DNA from: Acanthochlamys bracteata
Taxonomy: Eukaryota > Streptophyta > Magnoliopsida > Pandanales > Velloziaceae
Assembly (NCBI GenBank): GCA_019914995.1
Contig: CM034132.1
Span: forward strand, 6,867,524 to 6,931,523
Direction of reading: 5' to 3'
Length of the DNA: 64,000 nt
Positions 21,885 to 34,000 of this stretch are shown here, piece by piece. Position numbers and translations under genes: made by a program. The notes below the pieces were generated by a model. The model saw only the letters and a program-made list of their open reading frames with translations, did not search any database and was not told the DNA's origin. The first letter of the stretch is position 1, and every line of letters begins with the position of its first letter.

Positions 21885-24040
21885 TATATATCAATAGCGA
21901 CCGGTAAATAGAAGGTCGCTAATATAGAAGAAATAATGACCACTCATAGTAAAGGTCGCTATTGTGTAGACATCAACAACCACGAAAAAGCGAAGTCACT
22001 ATTGCATATACAAATAACGATCAGTTATGATGATGGTCGCTGACATTTCAAAATTTTTAGCCACCGACGATGACCAAGTTGCTATTATGGTAGAAATAGC
22101 GACCAACTTCTGGTGATGGAGTTAGGGACCCGTTTACTTGCCGCTAATTCCTAGATAATAGCAACCAGTTGGTATCCTAGTCACTATTTTGTGTAAAAGA
22201 TACTAACTTGAAATTAATTAAGAATAGTTTATTGAAAAAATAAATTATTGGATGTGAATTATATTTCACATAATGACATAATTCTAGATCATTTTTATGA
22301 TATTTAATGCTTAATCACAATAAATAATTAATGAACTATATGATTCAACAATTTATTAGCATAAATCGGAACAATATTTTATATCCAAAGTTGATGAAAT
22401 TTTGTGTGAACGATAACGTTATAGTATATAATAGTTTCAACTGTTTAGATCTCAATGCTATTCTTAGAATTGTGAGAATTGAGTAAATGACCTAATAACA
22501 ATATGTTGCGTTTGTTTATAAACACGATATTTATATTTTTTCATTAATTACTTACGCAAGCATAGAAATTTTATATTCAAATAGATTATCTAAACCATTA
22601 CATCTAATCAGTACTATATTATCAAATTTGGATAGAAGTTAATGCTTCCATTTCAATCATATAATTGTTAAATCATATACGTTTGTTGATTGTTTTTGGT
22701 GTTGGAGTTTAAAATATTGTCCAAACGTTTTGAAAATTTGCCAACACGATATATGAATATTTTAAGAAACGTCCAAAGATTTAGATTTTATTAATTAACT
22801 TTATCTTAGTTAATTTGAAATTTTATTTTTTAAAATAATACGAACCAAAATCTACTTGGTCCCTAATGGTAGTATATTAGCGAATATCCACTTTACCTGG
22901 TCGTTATTGTATTAACAACAATTGCGACCATGGGGTACCATGGTCGTTACTAATTTGGTAATAGGGACCAGCTTAGTATTGATCCTTTTTACCGTATAAA
23001 ATAAAATTTTCAAAATTATTATTATTAATTTATTAAATGAATCTAAACCATTGGAGGTGATTGGTACTTTCTGTATATCATGTTGGCAAAAATTTTAATC
23101 ACTTGGATGATGATTTATGCTGCATCATAATAAATGATTGTTGTTTTGTAGCGCTAAAATGTATCCAAATATAATGAAATTTTGTTTAAACAGTAATGTT
23201 GTTATATAGAAATATGTAACGGTTTAGATCTTCTATTTGTGATATCAAAATAGAAGAGTTTGTGTAATAATTATGATGTAAAGGGGCACATCATTATTTA
23301 GGGGCACATCGGCACACATCAGTCCGATTCCGTCGGTACAAAACTCAAAAAGTGATCTCTATTATTACATATAAAGAACTATAATATGAGAATATGTTAA
23401 CAAATTTCAGCTCAATCGGATCACGAATCAACTTTAATCCAACTTCTTGATGATAATGATATAAATAAAAAAATCTAAAACATATATATTGTCTTAGTTT
23501 TGTGATCTTGATTAAGAAGTCGAATGAAGGTTGATTCCCACTCCAATTGAGCTCAAAGTTTGTCAACATATTCCAACATATATTTTTTTTATATCTGACG
23601 ATAGAGATCACTTTGGAGGTTTGCACCAATGAAATCAGACTGATGTGCGCCGATGTGCCCCTATCCCCACCCATATATAAAATCTAATCTAACTTAACAT
23701 TCAACTTTAAGCTAATTTTATTTTATGCTAATTTATACTAGTTTTAATATCTAATCTAACTAATCAATTTATACTGATTAGTTTTCAATTATAAATATTA
23801 TAACTAATAATTAAGGATCAGCAAACAAATGAGTTGCTATTATGTACATATTAGCAACCATAAACGTAAGAATCGTATATGTTGTACGTATTAGCGACCT
23901 GTATTTCTTTATGGTCGCTGATATTTTATATTTAATAGCAACCATTAGTGGACTGGTCATTGATTTTGAACATCTTTAATCAGCGACTAGATTTTGATTA
24001 GTGGTGACCGTTTAGTGCCGGCCGCTAATGACTGATTTAA
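21885..24040 (+). repeat. CACTA subterminal repeat region (three clusters)
   Basis: Clusters at about 21890-22200, 22855-22985 and 23816-24035 contain repeated 8-12-bp words in both orientations: TAGCGACC, GGTCGCTA, GGTCGCTGA, TAGCAACCA and variants. Transposase binding to such words is established for En/Spm. The AT-rich DNA between clusters has no other recognisable content, apart from a foldback element at 23297-23664. Confidence 0.6.
23297..23664. mobile_element. Foldback MITE, 368 bp, TA-flanked
   Basis: The left end GGGGCACATCGGCACACATCAGTC is inverted at the right end. The arms remain similar inward for about 170 bp each (for example AAAGTGATCTCTAT on one arm and its complement on the other), meeting near 23475. 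Both ends abut TA. The whole unit could fold into one long hairpin. Superfamily is not assigned, though a TA target would fit Tc1/mariner-type elements. Confidence 0.7.
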
Positions 24041-24678
24041 ACTGGCTCGATAAGTTTCTAGACGTACCCCCGCCGTGGCCGGCTCTCCTTCCCTGCCGAC
24101 ACGAAGGTTTTTATCTTCCCGACTAGCTCTTCCATCGCCGCACCAATGCATTCATGCTTCTCTGCCACTGATGCGCTACCTTGCTAGCAATATCTCCCTT
24201 CCAGCAATCTACTCTTCCGCTTTGAAAGTTTAAAATTTGTATTTTTATTTTGATATTTAGAATTAGGTTTGTTGATTGTATGTAAGAAAAAAGATATTGT
24301 TTACAGACTATATTATCTTGAGACAAGTTTTTAAAAAGGCAAGTCAACAACTTCAATTATAAAGATGAGAAGTATAAAGTTGAGAATTGGATGAGATCTC
24401 CAAGAAATTTGTAAGCTGAGAATTATAAAGTTCATAAAGAAATTAATTTTTGAAATATAGCCAAATGTTATCATTTACAAATTAATGTCAATTTCATAAA
24501 CAAAATTTGTTCACAAATTATATTCGTTAATATTTATTTAATATTTGAAAAAGATGTTAAACTATGCTATCTTAATTATATTACGTGATTAATTACATAG
24601 TTTAAAATTTTCAATGTAATAGAAGTGAAGTGAATTGTACACCTAGCTAATTCTATATGCCTATCTATGTTGTTGTAG
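24041..24678. other. AT-rich DNA upstream of the transposase
   Basis: A GC-richer patch at 24060-24220 is followed by AT-rich DNA. No gene is seen. It probably includes the transposon promoter and leader. Confidence 0.4.
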
Positions 24679-27249
24679 GAATGGATAAGGTTGGACGAAA
24701 ATTAAAAATAGAGTGACTAAAATATATATTGAAGATGTGAAACAATTTATCAAATTTGCGCGTGAGCATGTAGAAAATATGGAAAGAATTCGATGCCCGT
24801 GTAGATTTTGTTTGAATATATGTTGACAAACTTGGGAAGTTGTTGAAATGCACCTAATAACAAAGAGTATTATGGTGGATGATGGAGAGAAGCTTTCAGA
24901 AACTGATAATCAATCAAGTAGAGGATTAGAAGAAGCTTCTACTACAGATGTCGACAGTGATGATGATGATGAACAATTTAAATGCTGCTGGATATTAATA
25001 GAAATTTAGTTGTTGATGTCGGGATCGAGGAACATATACCCGTAACAGTTGATAATGATGAACAACTTGATAGGTTCAGTACCATACTATGAGATGATCG
25101 AAAACCACTATTTGGGTGTAATAATGGGCCTTCATGTCTGTCATTCATCATGAGGTTGCAACGAATAAGATAATTGATGATATCTTGTAATATTTTGTGA
25201 TATTGTGCTTGAAGCCCACTCAATCCGTCATCATATTATGAGGCTAAAAGGGTGTTTCGAGGTTTTGGATTAGGGTAGGAGCCGATCCATGCATGCAAGC
25301 ATAATTGTATCTTATTTAGGAAGAAATTCCATTAATTCGATAAAAGTACAAGATGTAATGAATAAAGATGGAGGCATACTAATGTTTCAGGCAAAAAGAT
25401 TGCTCAGAAGATATTGCATTACTTCTCTTTGACTCACCAAAATTGCAGAGATTATATATGTAAAAAAAAAAAAAAACTGCATCTGATATACGTTGGCATA
25501 AGGTACAACTTGCTCCAAATGAAAATTTGCCGAGACATCTAGCTGACAGTAGAGTTTGGAAACATTTTGATAAGAAATTTTGCTCTTTTGTCGAGGATCC
25601 TCGCAATTTGTGGCTTGGTTTATCAACGGATGGTTTCACTCAGTTCAACCATATGAGCAAGCCATACAACATGTGGCATGTTATACTAATGCCGTATAAC
25701 TTGCCTCAATGGAGATGTATGAAGGATCCATCTTTTATATTATCATTATTAATTTCAGGCCCAAAGCAAACATGGTAAAGATTTTGATGTGTTCTTATTG
25801 TCTTTGATAGATGAATTGAAGGATTTGTGGGAGCTGGGTTTTAAAATATATGATGTAGTTTCTAAAAGAATATTCAATATGCATGTTGCGGTCACTTGGA
25901 GTTACAATGACTTTACATATGGAGATTTTTCTGAAGGGTCACAAAAGGTAAGCTTACAAGTCCATTTGCAATAAGAATACATCTTGGGAGAGCATAATGA
26001 ATAAAATATGCTATAGGGATCACTGAAGATTTTACCTTTCAATCGCCATTTGAGAAAGAGTAAAATGTTTAATAACAAGACCAAGAGGAGGTGTAAGCCA
26101 ACAGATATGATTGTAGAAGATAAAGTATTACAATTGGAGATCATGACCGTAACATAATTTGGGAAGCTGCCAACACTAAAGAAACAAAAGGAGGGATAGG
26201 AATGTAGATTCAAACGAAACGTTGCCAGGTTTTATTTCAGTGTTTTTAGAAAGAGTTAGGCATTTAAGGTGTACAATATGGTTTTAGAGCATGCCAAATT
26301 TTTTAAATGCTAATTGGTTTTTGTCTTATAACTGTACTGAAGTGGATCCTTTGCAATTGCAAGTTTCTATCATCGAATTATTCCTAATATATTAGTTATG
26401 TTAACTCATGCAACATATTTGTGATAGGGAGTATCAAAATTTAATAAGAATGGAGAATTGTCAAGTTTACAAGACGAGGCATAGTAGAAAATCTTTAGAA
26501 CCAAAGTAAGGTTTGCGTATTAAATCAATTAAGTACAAATGTTAATCACTATTTTTTCTACTTGTTTTGAGTACTATGATATTTTTAGATGAGACAATTA
26601 TGCCATGCAGATGACAACACAATTAGCATTGAAGTACGTGCATTTTCTGATGGCCTAGACCAGCGTGTTTGTAGTTTTCAAGAATGTATAATTAGTGGAG
26701 TAAAATATGTGACTCAGGAGCGCGATAACTTAATGTCAACTCAAAACTGTTGTGAATGTGTTGAATGGGAACATAAGAATGACTCAATTGTTTTTTATGG
26801 TGTTTTTATTGAGATCATAGAGTTCACATACATTGGGAACTGTCGCGTATGCTTGCTAAAGTGCGAGTGGTTTGATTTTACTAATAAATGATTTCATTAG
26901 TTTTAATGTGGCGAAAAGATGATATGTGAATGATCCATTTATACTTCCAATCATGCTACTCAAGTGTATTACATGCCGATAATATGATGGGTTAGGATTG
27001 GAGATTGGTACACAGATCTCTGCATCGTCATTTTTTTATTTGTTATTGTTCGGTAAGAATGAAGATCAAACAACTAATGATGTGAATATTGAAAGCGATG
27101 CATATCAAGAGGTTGGGTGTTCAGATATCATTGTTAACCTGTATGAGGAGTTTAATCCTTCAGTTAGGAATGATGTTGATTGGGATGTATTTGAATGTCG
27201 TGGTGTTGAAGAAAATGTAAATGTAGACGATCATATTGACAACAATTAA
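24679..27249 (+). pseudogene. CACTA TNP2-like transposase
   Basis: Recognisable in order: the N-terminal transposase-associated domain (24680-24870, with KQFIKFARE and RIRCPCRFCLN, including the Cys pair); the TNP2 core (about 25390-26220), where 25527-25974 reads HLADSRVWKHFDKKF, LGLSTDGFTQFNHMS, LMPYNLPQW, LIDELKDLWE and FNMHVAVTWSYNDF; and the C-terminal DUF4216-type domain (26589-26891: FYGVFIEIIEFTYIGN, LLKCEWFDF). An acidic tail ends at 27249. Stops and frameshifts occur throughout, including a run of 14 A at 25462-25475. The protein would cut and join transposon ends. Confidence 0.82.
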
Positions 27250-27341
27250 TGTAATAATATACATTTTAGAATATTGCCTACTTTATTATTATGTATTGTC
27301 TATCTTAATAGCTCATAATTCTTTTTCTTAAAATATTGCAA

Positions 27342-28830
27342 ATGGCTCTAGGTAAAAGACCGAGATCCCATATCGGCACTGGTGGTCATAGTCCAAATCC
27401 AGATCCAACACCTGGTCATATCGCGTGCTCCTTAGTAACGAACCTCTAGGTTCAACTTTAGGCGCACCTGTAGACACACCTGTTCTTTGTATTGATAAGA
27501 GTAATTTTGTTCCGCTAAATTTATTTATTTGTTAACTAATATGGATTTTGCATAATGTAGAATCCACTTTCAAGGAACTACTACGTGCGCACGGAGTTAA
27601 CTCCGGATAGGCATTACATACTTTTAACCTTCGAGAGGGTAGTGTACAAAAATTTAATGCTGATGGCAGGCTCACTGGATAGCACTCGATGTGGTTTTTA
27701 AGAGAATTTGGACTTTTGGTCCAAATGTACACTCCAATTCATTGTAAAGGCTGGATGGTTCATATCGAGAGAAAACAACCTAACGTCGTTAACGAGATTT
27801 ATGCAGGAGTTTTAATGTTTAACTTCCAGCCTTAATACTTGTTTTCTAAAATTATTATATTTTTTATTTCATTTGTTTAGCTTTTTGTATAGGAAAAGTT
27901 CGACATCGATTTTGAAAAGTCGAATTGGAATAGATACTTGCATTATGCAGGAGTGACTACACATAAACATTAAAGATACAGGACACACCTACATTATAAG
28001 AAAATACAGGGTGGGGAGGCTGCAAGGGCCAACCCACATAAGGATTTCAAAGAAAGTGGTCGAGTTTTCTGATTGATTGATACTTTGCAATCTACTCGAA
28101 GACGCCATATGAAACGTAAGTCTAATATATATATATATTAGTATATTACCGTAAGTACCATATTAGATTTAATGACATATCTGCTATCTAATTATTTTAT
28201 CTATGTTAGGAGGTGTCACAAATTGTGAAAGACGGGCGTATTAAATAACTTGATCCGTATAACGGTGGAAGTGAGAGCATAGTGAGTATTTCTAATAGGA
28301 CGATAAATATAATAAATTGCTCAGAAAAATTATATGTTATTATTTCCATATTAATATAATAAGAAAGATGCAGTGATAGGAACCACTTGAGACGTAGAAG
28401 ATATCATACACAAAAAAGCGGAGGGTCCAGATAAAGAGGATTTTAGTTTAGAGAGAACTCGAAGCAATTATATAAGTTGTATTTTTTTGTCATAGACAAT
28501 AAAATAATAACATATGGTATATCCATAATATTAAATTAATTGTAGGAGGTAATGAGTAAAATGTTTGAAGAATCTTGACAAACTAACCAGCCAATGACTC
28601 AAGAACAAGTTATGGAGAGTGTTTTAGAAAACATATCTGCTTATTATCGTGATCGGGGACCAGAGCCAAAACTACAAGATCGTTCATCAGAGGTATCTAG
28701 TATAAGAACTCAACTGGTGAGAAAAAGACGAGAACGGGAGGAAGTGAATGAAAGAGTGAGTACCTTTTAGAAGGAATTGAGTAGCAATGTTAACACTAGA
28801 ATGAACTTATGCAAATAATGCAGTCTGTGA
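27342..28830 (+). pseudogene. Second CACTA gene, plant transposase (Ptta/En/Spm) type
   Basis: It starts MALGKRPRSH just after the transposase. Pieces in several frames follow: LREFGLLVQMYTPIHCKGWMV (about 27690-27760), EKFDIDFEKSNWNRYL, HYKKIQGGEAARANPHKDF (about 28000-28050) and MTQEQVMESVLENISAYYRDRGPEPK-like sequence (about 28590-28675). The K-x-GGEAA-ANP and N-terminal Arg/Lys-rich pattern fits the non-catalytic partner gene of plant CACTA elements (PF03004-like). That assignment is from memory of the family. Introns with GT..AG ends are likely near 28115-28210. Many stops. Confidence 0.6.
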
Positions 28831-28954
28831 AAAGTCAACTGCACAGATAGGGTCCAACTTTAAGTAAATCGATTATCTTATGACAGTTAATTTCTCAGTG
28901 CTCTATTTTTTTATAATTTATTGATATTTCTATACGATATCTTAAGTTACTAGC

Positions 28955-29720
28955 ACGTTAGAAGAAAATTTAGGATTTAAAAATTTTAATCTAGAATAGC
29001 TTAGTTTATAACAACATAGGGGCTAAAATGTTATACGGGGGTGGCACAAACATGATCGGCTCAATGAGTGTGATTCGTAGGAAGAGTCAGAATCAAATTT
29101 GGAGGTGCGAGGAGTAAGTTAGGAGCAATTTTAGGTTTTAGAAATTTTAATATAGAATAGCTTAGTTTAAATTAACATAGAGAGTCAAAATATAAAGCAA
29201 GTTGTCAAATGGCACAAAATAGGTGCAAACACCATCGACTCAAAAAGTGTGACTTGTAAGAAGAGTTGAAATTACATTTGGAGGTCCAAGAAGTAAGTTA
29301 GAAGCAAATTTATATTTTAGAGATCTAATATAGAATAGCTTAGATTAAAATAATAGGGGTCAAAATGTAAACTAAACTGTTAAATGGCACGATATTGGCG
29401 CCGACACGATCGGATCGATGAGTGTGACTTGTAGGAAGAGTCGAAATCAAAATTGGAAGTCCAGAAAGAAGTTAAAAGCAAGTTTAGGTTTTAGAGATCT
29501 TAATATATAATATCTTAGTTTAAAACAATATAGGAGGTCAAAATATAAAATAAACCATCAAATGGTGAAATTGGACCCAACACAATCAACTCAACGAGTG
29601 AAATTTGTAGGAAGAGTTAGAATCAAATTTTGAGGTTCAAAGAGTAAGTTAGAAGCAAATTTAGATCTTAGAGATATTAATATAAAATAGCTTAGTCTAA
29701 AACAACATAGGGGGTCAATC
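28955..29720. repeat. Tandem array, about 176-bp period, 4+ copies
   Basis: Landmarks such as GTGTGACTTGTAGGAAGAGT and TAGAATAGCTTAG recur. One landmark (GATCGGCTC and variants) falls at 29054, 29233, 29408 and 29584, giving steps of 179, 175 and 176 bp. Copies differ by perhaps 15-25% and have no long open frame. Unit length is in the range of plant satellite monomers. Confidence 0.85.
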
Positions 29721-30484
29721 AAATTCCAGTACACAATAATAATAAAGCCAGTGAATTCAAGTAACTTACTGATGAGACGGGATGATCGAATTCCATAAGG
29801 ATTTGAATCAACAACAACTCGCATATTTCTAATCCAATGATTACCTAGAACGAAATAAATCAATAATTATTCGATAACAATTCCAAATACACGACATGAG
29901 AATTTTCAACTCACCTAACTCAAGCCCGCAGATTACTGCAGGTCAAGGTGCCAGTCAGGAGGGTATCAAACAAAGTGAAAAGCAGTAGCAAAACCAACAG
30001 AGCTCAAGAAAGGAGATGACGAGCTTCAATTTTACACTGACTGTCGAAATCATACCATCCCAGGATTGTCGCAAAATAGGTGAAAATCATACGCCGGAGC
30101 TGAAATCAACACAAATAGGTGAGGGAAAAGACTTAGTAGGTTGAGAGAATTATTTCTAATTACCTACCTTCCCTAGATCGTAGGAGAACCGGCCGGACAA
30201 AAACCTTAATTTTTGTCCGCACGGTGTAGTTCGCTGGAGCCACTAGTATTACCTAGAGGGAGAAGATGATGAACGGAGTGGCCGGAGGAGATGGTTGTCT
30301 CCGAAGAAGGTACATCACGCGCAGGAGAGGAGCTGGTGAGGTAGAGCTAGAGGCAGTCGAGCTGGGACGAGGAACAAAGAGGTAAGAGGAAAGAAGAAGG
30401 AAATAAAAAGGTTAGGAGAAATTGCATATAAGCAACTTTATTTCCAAGTATGGCTTGCTTTAGCACACCAAGTCAATTTGTTAC
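29721..30484 (+). repeat. Old truncated LTR, gypsy-type family
   Basis: The right end (GGAGAAATTGCATATAAGCAACTTTATTTCCAAGTATGGCTTG to TTTGTTACA) matches the ends of the solo LTRs at 33512-33582 and 58405-58480 (reverse complement). The left part merges into the tandem array, so the start of this LTR is missing. Confidence 0.6.
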
Positions 30485-33400
30485 ACCGATAGAGCTAGGG
30501 TTTATCTTAACGCACGGCCGGAGTACGGCTTGCACACACGCGGTGGCGACGATGATAGCAACAGTGGTAGAGAAGATGTCACGACCTAGCCCAAAAGTCA
30601 TGACCGGCATTGGATTAAACCAAGTTCAAGCAAAACTCAAAACAAAGTCCAGTCCAATAAGCCTACAAGAATTGACTTCAAAACAATACGTGTAAGAATT
30701 TTCAATATAAATTTCGACAGAACCTCCTCTGAAAAATCAAGGGAAAAAACCTAATTGAAATGAATTAAAAATCGCAAAACCACAAGTTCTTATAAACTAC
30801 ACCAAGACAAAATAAAAACACGCAGAAAACTTAACAACTTACACAACCACTACCTGGGTAATACATCTCAATAAAATGAGAAAATACAAATCAACAATCG
30901 AATGCCAAGCTGATAATTTACAAACAATGATAAAAATAATAGTCCCTCGAGTGCTACAGAGCCAACCAAATGAATTATGAAAATACGGAAACGTACCATT
31001 CTAGCGCCACTTCAATCCACGGTAGCCAGAATTCATTAATCTCCAGCTAAATTCTGTATTATCTGGGGGAGGCCAAAGAAAGAAAAGGCTGAGTCCAGTC
31101 TCAGTGAGGTAATAAATCAGGGATGCACCATTTGAAGCTTCTAATGCGTTACCTAATTGTTATCTTCCTACTCTACATGTCACAAATGCATTGATAGAGC
31201 AGAACTTGCCTTACCTAGTTCCTAGGTCGTCCCATACCGACCTAGTCCTAGTAACGACAGATACGGAAAGCATGACAGGCAACACAACCCATTCCTTGTA
31301 ACAATTAATTATGCTATAAGAGTTCTCAATTCTTACGTATTCATATTCATACACGCATAATAAATATACAAGCATAAATCCTGATGTTATCTTCATGCAT
31401 GCATAAGTATCTATATCTATGATCTATTATTTGTCAACAATCAAAATGGAGTAAAAGGGTCAATGCATGTCTATAACATCTACATATGTCATCGTGCAGG
31501 CACATGCATCTATCTACATGACGTGACACTAATTAGGGAATCAGGATAATAATCATAAAGCAAAGAGCGAGATCCAATCTCCAGCTCAACCTACCAACCA
31601 GGCTACTCCTGCCTCGGCGAGGTATAACCATCCTGGGTGATCGAACCGGATGGGCCGTGGTATCACCCCCACGCGCATGGGCCTAACAATACTATGGCCA
31701 TAGGTGGGTGCCCACCCCACACCCACTGGGGTCCTGATCTCAGCCCCTGACTCGCCTGCCTCGTGCAGCGCGAGTGTCTATGCATAATATGTCAATCAAA
31801 TCTGAGCCCCTATAAGCATTAGTCATAGGTCATATACATATTCACATGGTGAACCAGGCTTAAAAGCCTCTACCAAGTTTCAATCACAACTGATGTCCAT
31901 GCACATGTAGGAATACAAATATCACATTCTCTATGCTTGAAATTCATATGCAAATAATAGGTAGAAGTCGCTCTCATATATCTAAAACTACCATGCATCA
32001 TGTTACAATAATTGCCATTCTTGAAAAATATGCTTTACCACTGAATTATGCATCCAATGCAGAAGCCACATGGCATACATAATAGTGCATGCACTTGCTA
32101 GACTTGCTAAGCCATCTACTAGTCCCAAGTAAGTGTATTACGTCATGATTCTTTCATATATGCCTGTTCTAAGCATGCTAATATGCTAGGCCCAAGATTT
32201 ATAGTTATAATTTAGCATAGATCATAACTCATATATGTCTAAAATATCTAGTGCATAATTCTCATGCCAGGTTAAGTGCTATACCTTACGTGTAAGAGCA
32301 TTCTATGCATCTCGTGCACTTATATATCACAATTCTAGTTGTATAACATACAACAAATGGAATTCTTATCAACCATAAAATCTGACCAATTTCTAGCATG
32401 TTATCTTAATTACTATCACTGTCTTAGTCTTATACAAGCATGCACACACCGACATGAGGATCAAATCTCATTATGCACTGAAATTGGCAAAATCATGCCG
32501 GAGATTCCAAAACAGATGTTACTTGCGTTAAAAACCTAACGATAAGATAATAAGAGAAGACGCAAGTAACCCTTACCTGAAGGTCCATGCAAATCTATAC
32601 AAGTCCACCTATCAACACTAATTTGCACCATTCGGCTCCACGACATTCGTCCAATCCTAATACACACACACAGGAACATTCGTTACTCTAAAACGCTACG
32701 CGAAGTCTAAACTCCCCATTCATAACACATGGCATAACTAAATTCGAAGTTTAAAACCAAAACGCCACATTACGTACGCTTTAGGATTTCATTCGCTTTT
32801 TATTCAATATACAATTATTGGTAGCATTAACAAGTTCAACAGCTTACTCGAATCAACAATAAATATCAAGTCCAAATCGATATCGTAGAACGTTAACGAT
32901 CTTGCCGATTTTCAATCCAGGAACACCTATGACAAAACGGGTTACCTTTAGACTCAAAGACAATATCAAACGACACAAGAGAGTATTACAACTTACCTTG
33001 GCCGCGGGTCTCGCCGGCTCGCCGGATTCTGGCGAGGGTTCCGGCCAGAGGAAAAATCAATGGCAAAAGATTCCTTGAAGACAGCAAAGCTCACCAGAAG
33101 GAACGACAAAGCTAAACTGGCCGCCGGTAGCCAGAATCAACCGATTGAACGTCGATTGGAGCTTGGTTGAAATTCATGCACCGAAGCCGAAACGATGAAA
33201 TTGGGGGAGGGAAAAGCCATAGCAGGATGAGAAGAGTGCATAGAGGTGTTCAACTTGGTCAAACTGCCGGCGGAGTGGTCCGACGGAGCTAGGGTTTATC
33301 TTAACGCACGGCCGGAATAAGCTCGCACGACCACAGTGGCGACGGCGGTAGCATAAGTGATAGAGGAGAACACAAGAAAAGCTAGACGGCCATGGCAAGA

Positions 33401-33790
33401 CAGCCGACGGCGGACGGGAAAGAGCACGCGCAAGCGTGGAGACAAACACGGCAGCGCTGTCGGGTGGAGAAGGAGAAAAATAGAGTGGAGGAGAAAAATA
33501 AAAGAAGAAGGAAATATTGCATGTTAGGGCCTCTATCTCCAAACATGGATTACTTTAGCCCACTACAAGTTAGGTTGTTTCAGAAGAGCACCAAAAAAGC
33601 GAAAGGGGCAACAGCAAACGGCCAGCGGTAGATGGGAAGGAGCACGCGCGGTGGGAACAAGGACAACAGCATTGTCGGGTGGAGAGAAAGGAAAAGAAAG
33701 AAAAAAATGCAATATGCATGAGGAGATTGAAAAATAAAAGGCAAAAATATAGTTGTTTAGGTTCATACTTATTAGTAATAGGCTTTAACT
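30485..33790 (+). repeat. Older LTR of the same family, split by a younger LTR
   Basis: 30485-30576 matches 33285-33365 (AGCTAGGGTTTATCTTAACGCACGGCCGGA), and 33588-33790 resumes the same family downstream (CAGC-TTGTCGGGTGGAGA-AGGA). The two pieces are separated exactly by the solo LTR and its GAAGA duplication, so they are the halves of one older copy. Confidence 0.65.
30577..33582 (+). mobile_element. Solo LTR, 3006 bp, gypsy-type
   Basis: It starts TGTCACGACC, a common start for long plant gypsy LTRs, and ends TTGTTTCA. It is flanked by a perfect 5-bp target duplication GAAGA (30572-30576 and 33583-33587). It shares blocks with 58405-60612 in reverse complement, including the first 40 bases and GCGAGGGTTCCGGCCAGAGGAAAAAT near 33025. 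A GC-rich patch lies at 31600-31780. No internal coding region of a retrotransposon is present. The gypsy assignment is from LTR style only. Confidence 0.82.
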
Positions 33791-33814
33791 TGGTCTTAGT
33801 CCAACAAATATTGG

Positions 33815-34000
33815 AATGTTACAATGAAGTCTTCTACTTGGATGCAAATAGTCATTTTGGTCTTCAATAGTTGAAGCAATCAAAAAGTGGTGGTTGGTTT
33901 GACGATATTCCTTCGGTTGTAACAATTTTCATGCTTGCATATTGATCTTTTCCCTCTAACGATTAGTCCTTATCTACTAGAGGCCTACTCTCATATCAAT
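33815..34000 (-). pseudogene. Leader and gag start of a SIRE-like copia element (fragment)
   Basis: This matches 51425-51616, the leader and gag start of the old SIRE-like element, on the minus strand (TTTGACGAT-TTC-TTC, TTGGTCTTC). It sits on the wrong side of the LTR at 34001 to belong to that element, so it must be the start of a neighbouring copy. It is cut on its left by the older gypsy-type LTR. Confidence 0.65.

Larger units (their letters stand above)
21885..28830 (+). mobile_element. CACTA (En/Spm) DNA transposon, decayed
   Basis: A plus-strand TNP2-type transposase pseudogene (24679-27249) is followed by a second transposon gene (27342-28830), the two-gene arrangement of plant CACTA elements. 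Upstream lie clusters of short inverted and direct repeats of the type GGTCGCTA / TAGCGACC, which match CACTA subterminal repeats. I could not find the CACTA-ended terminal inverted repeats or the 3-bp target duplication, so both outer boundaries are estimates. Confidence 0.72.

Noticed and set aside
28955..29720. CRISPR-like repeat array
   Set aside because: The units are about 176 bp, diverged and contiguous with no spacers, and the DNA is plant nuclear.
33174..33631. Open frames on both strands in GC-richer DNA (up to 122 codons)
   Set aside because: They lie inside a solo LTR and are not conserved in the other LTR copies.
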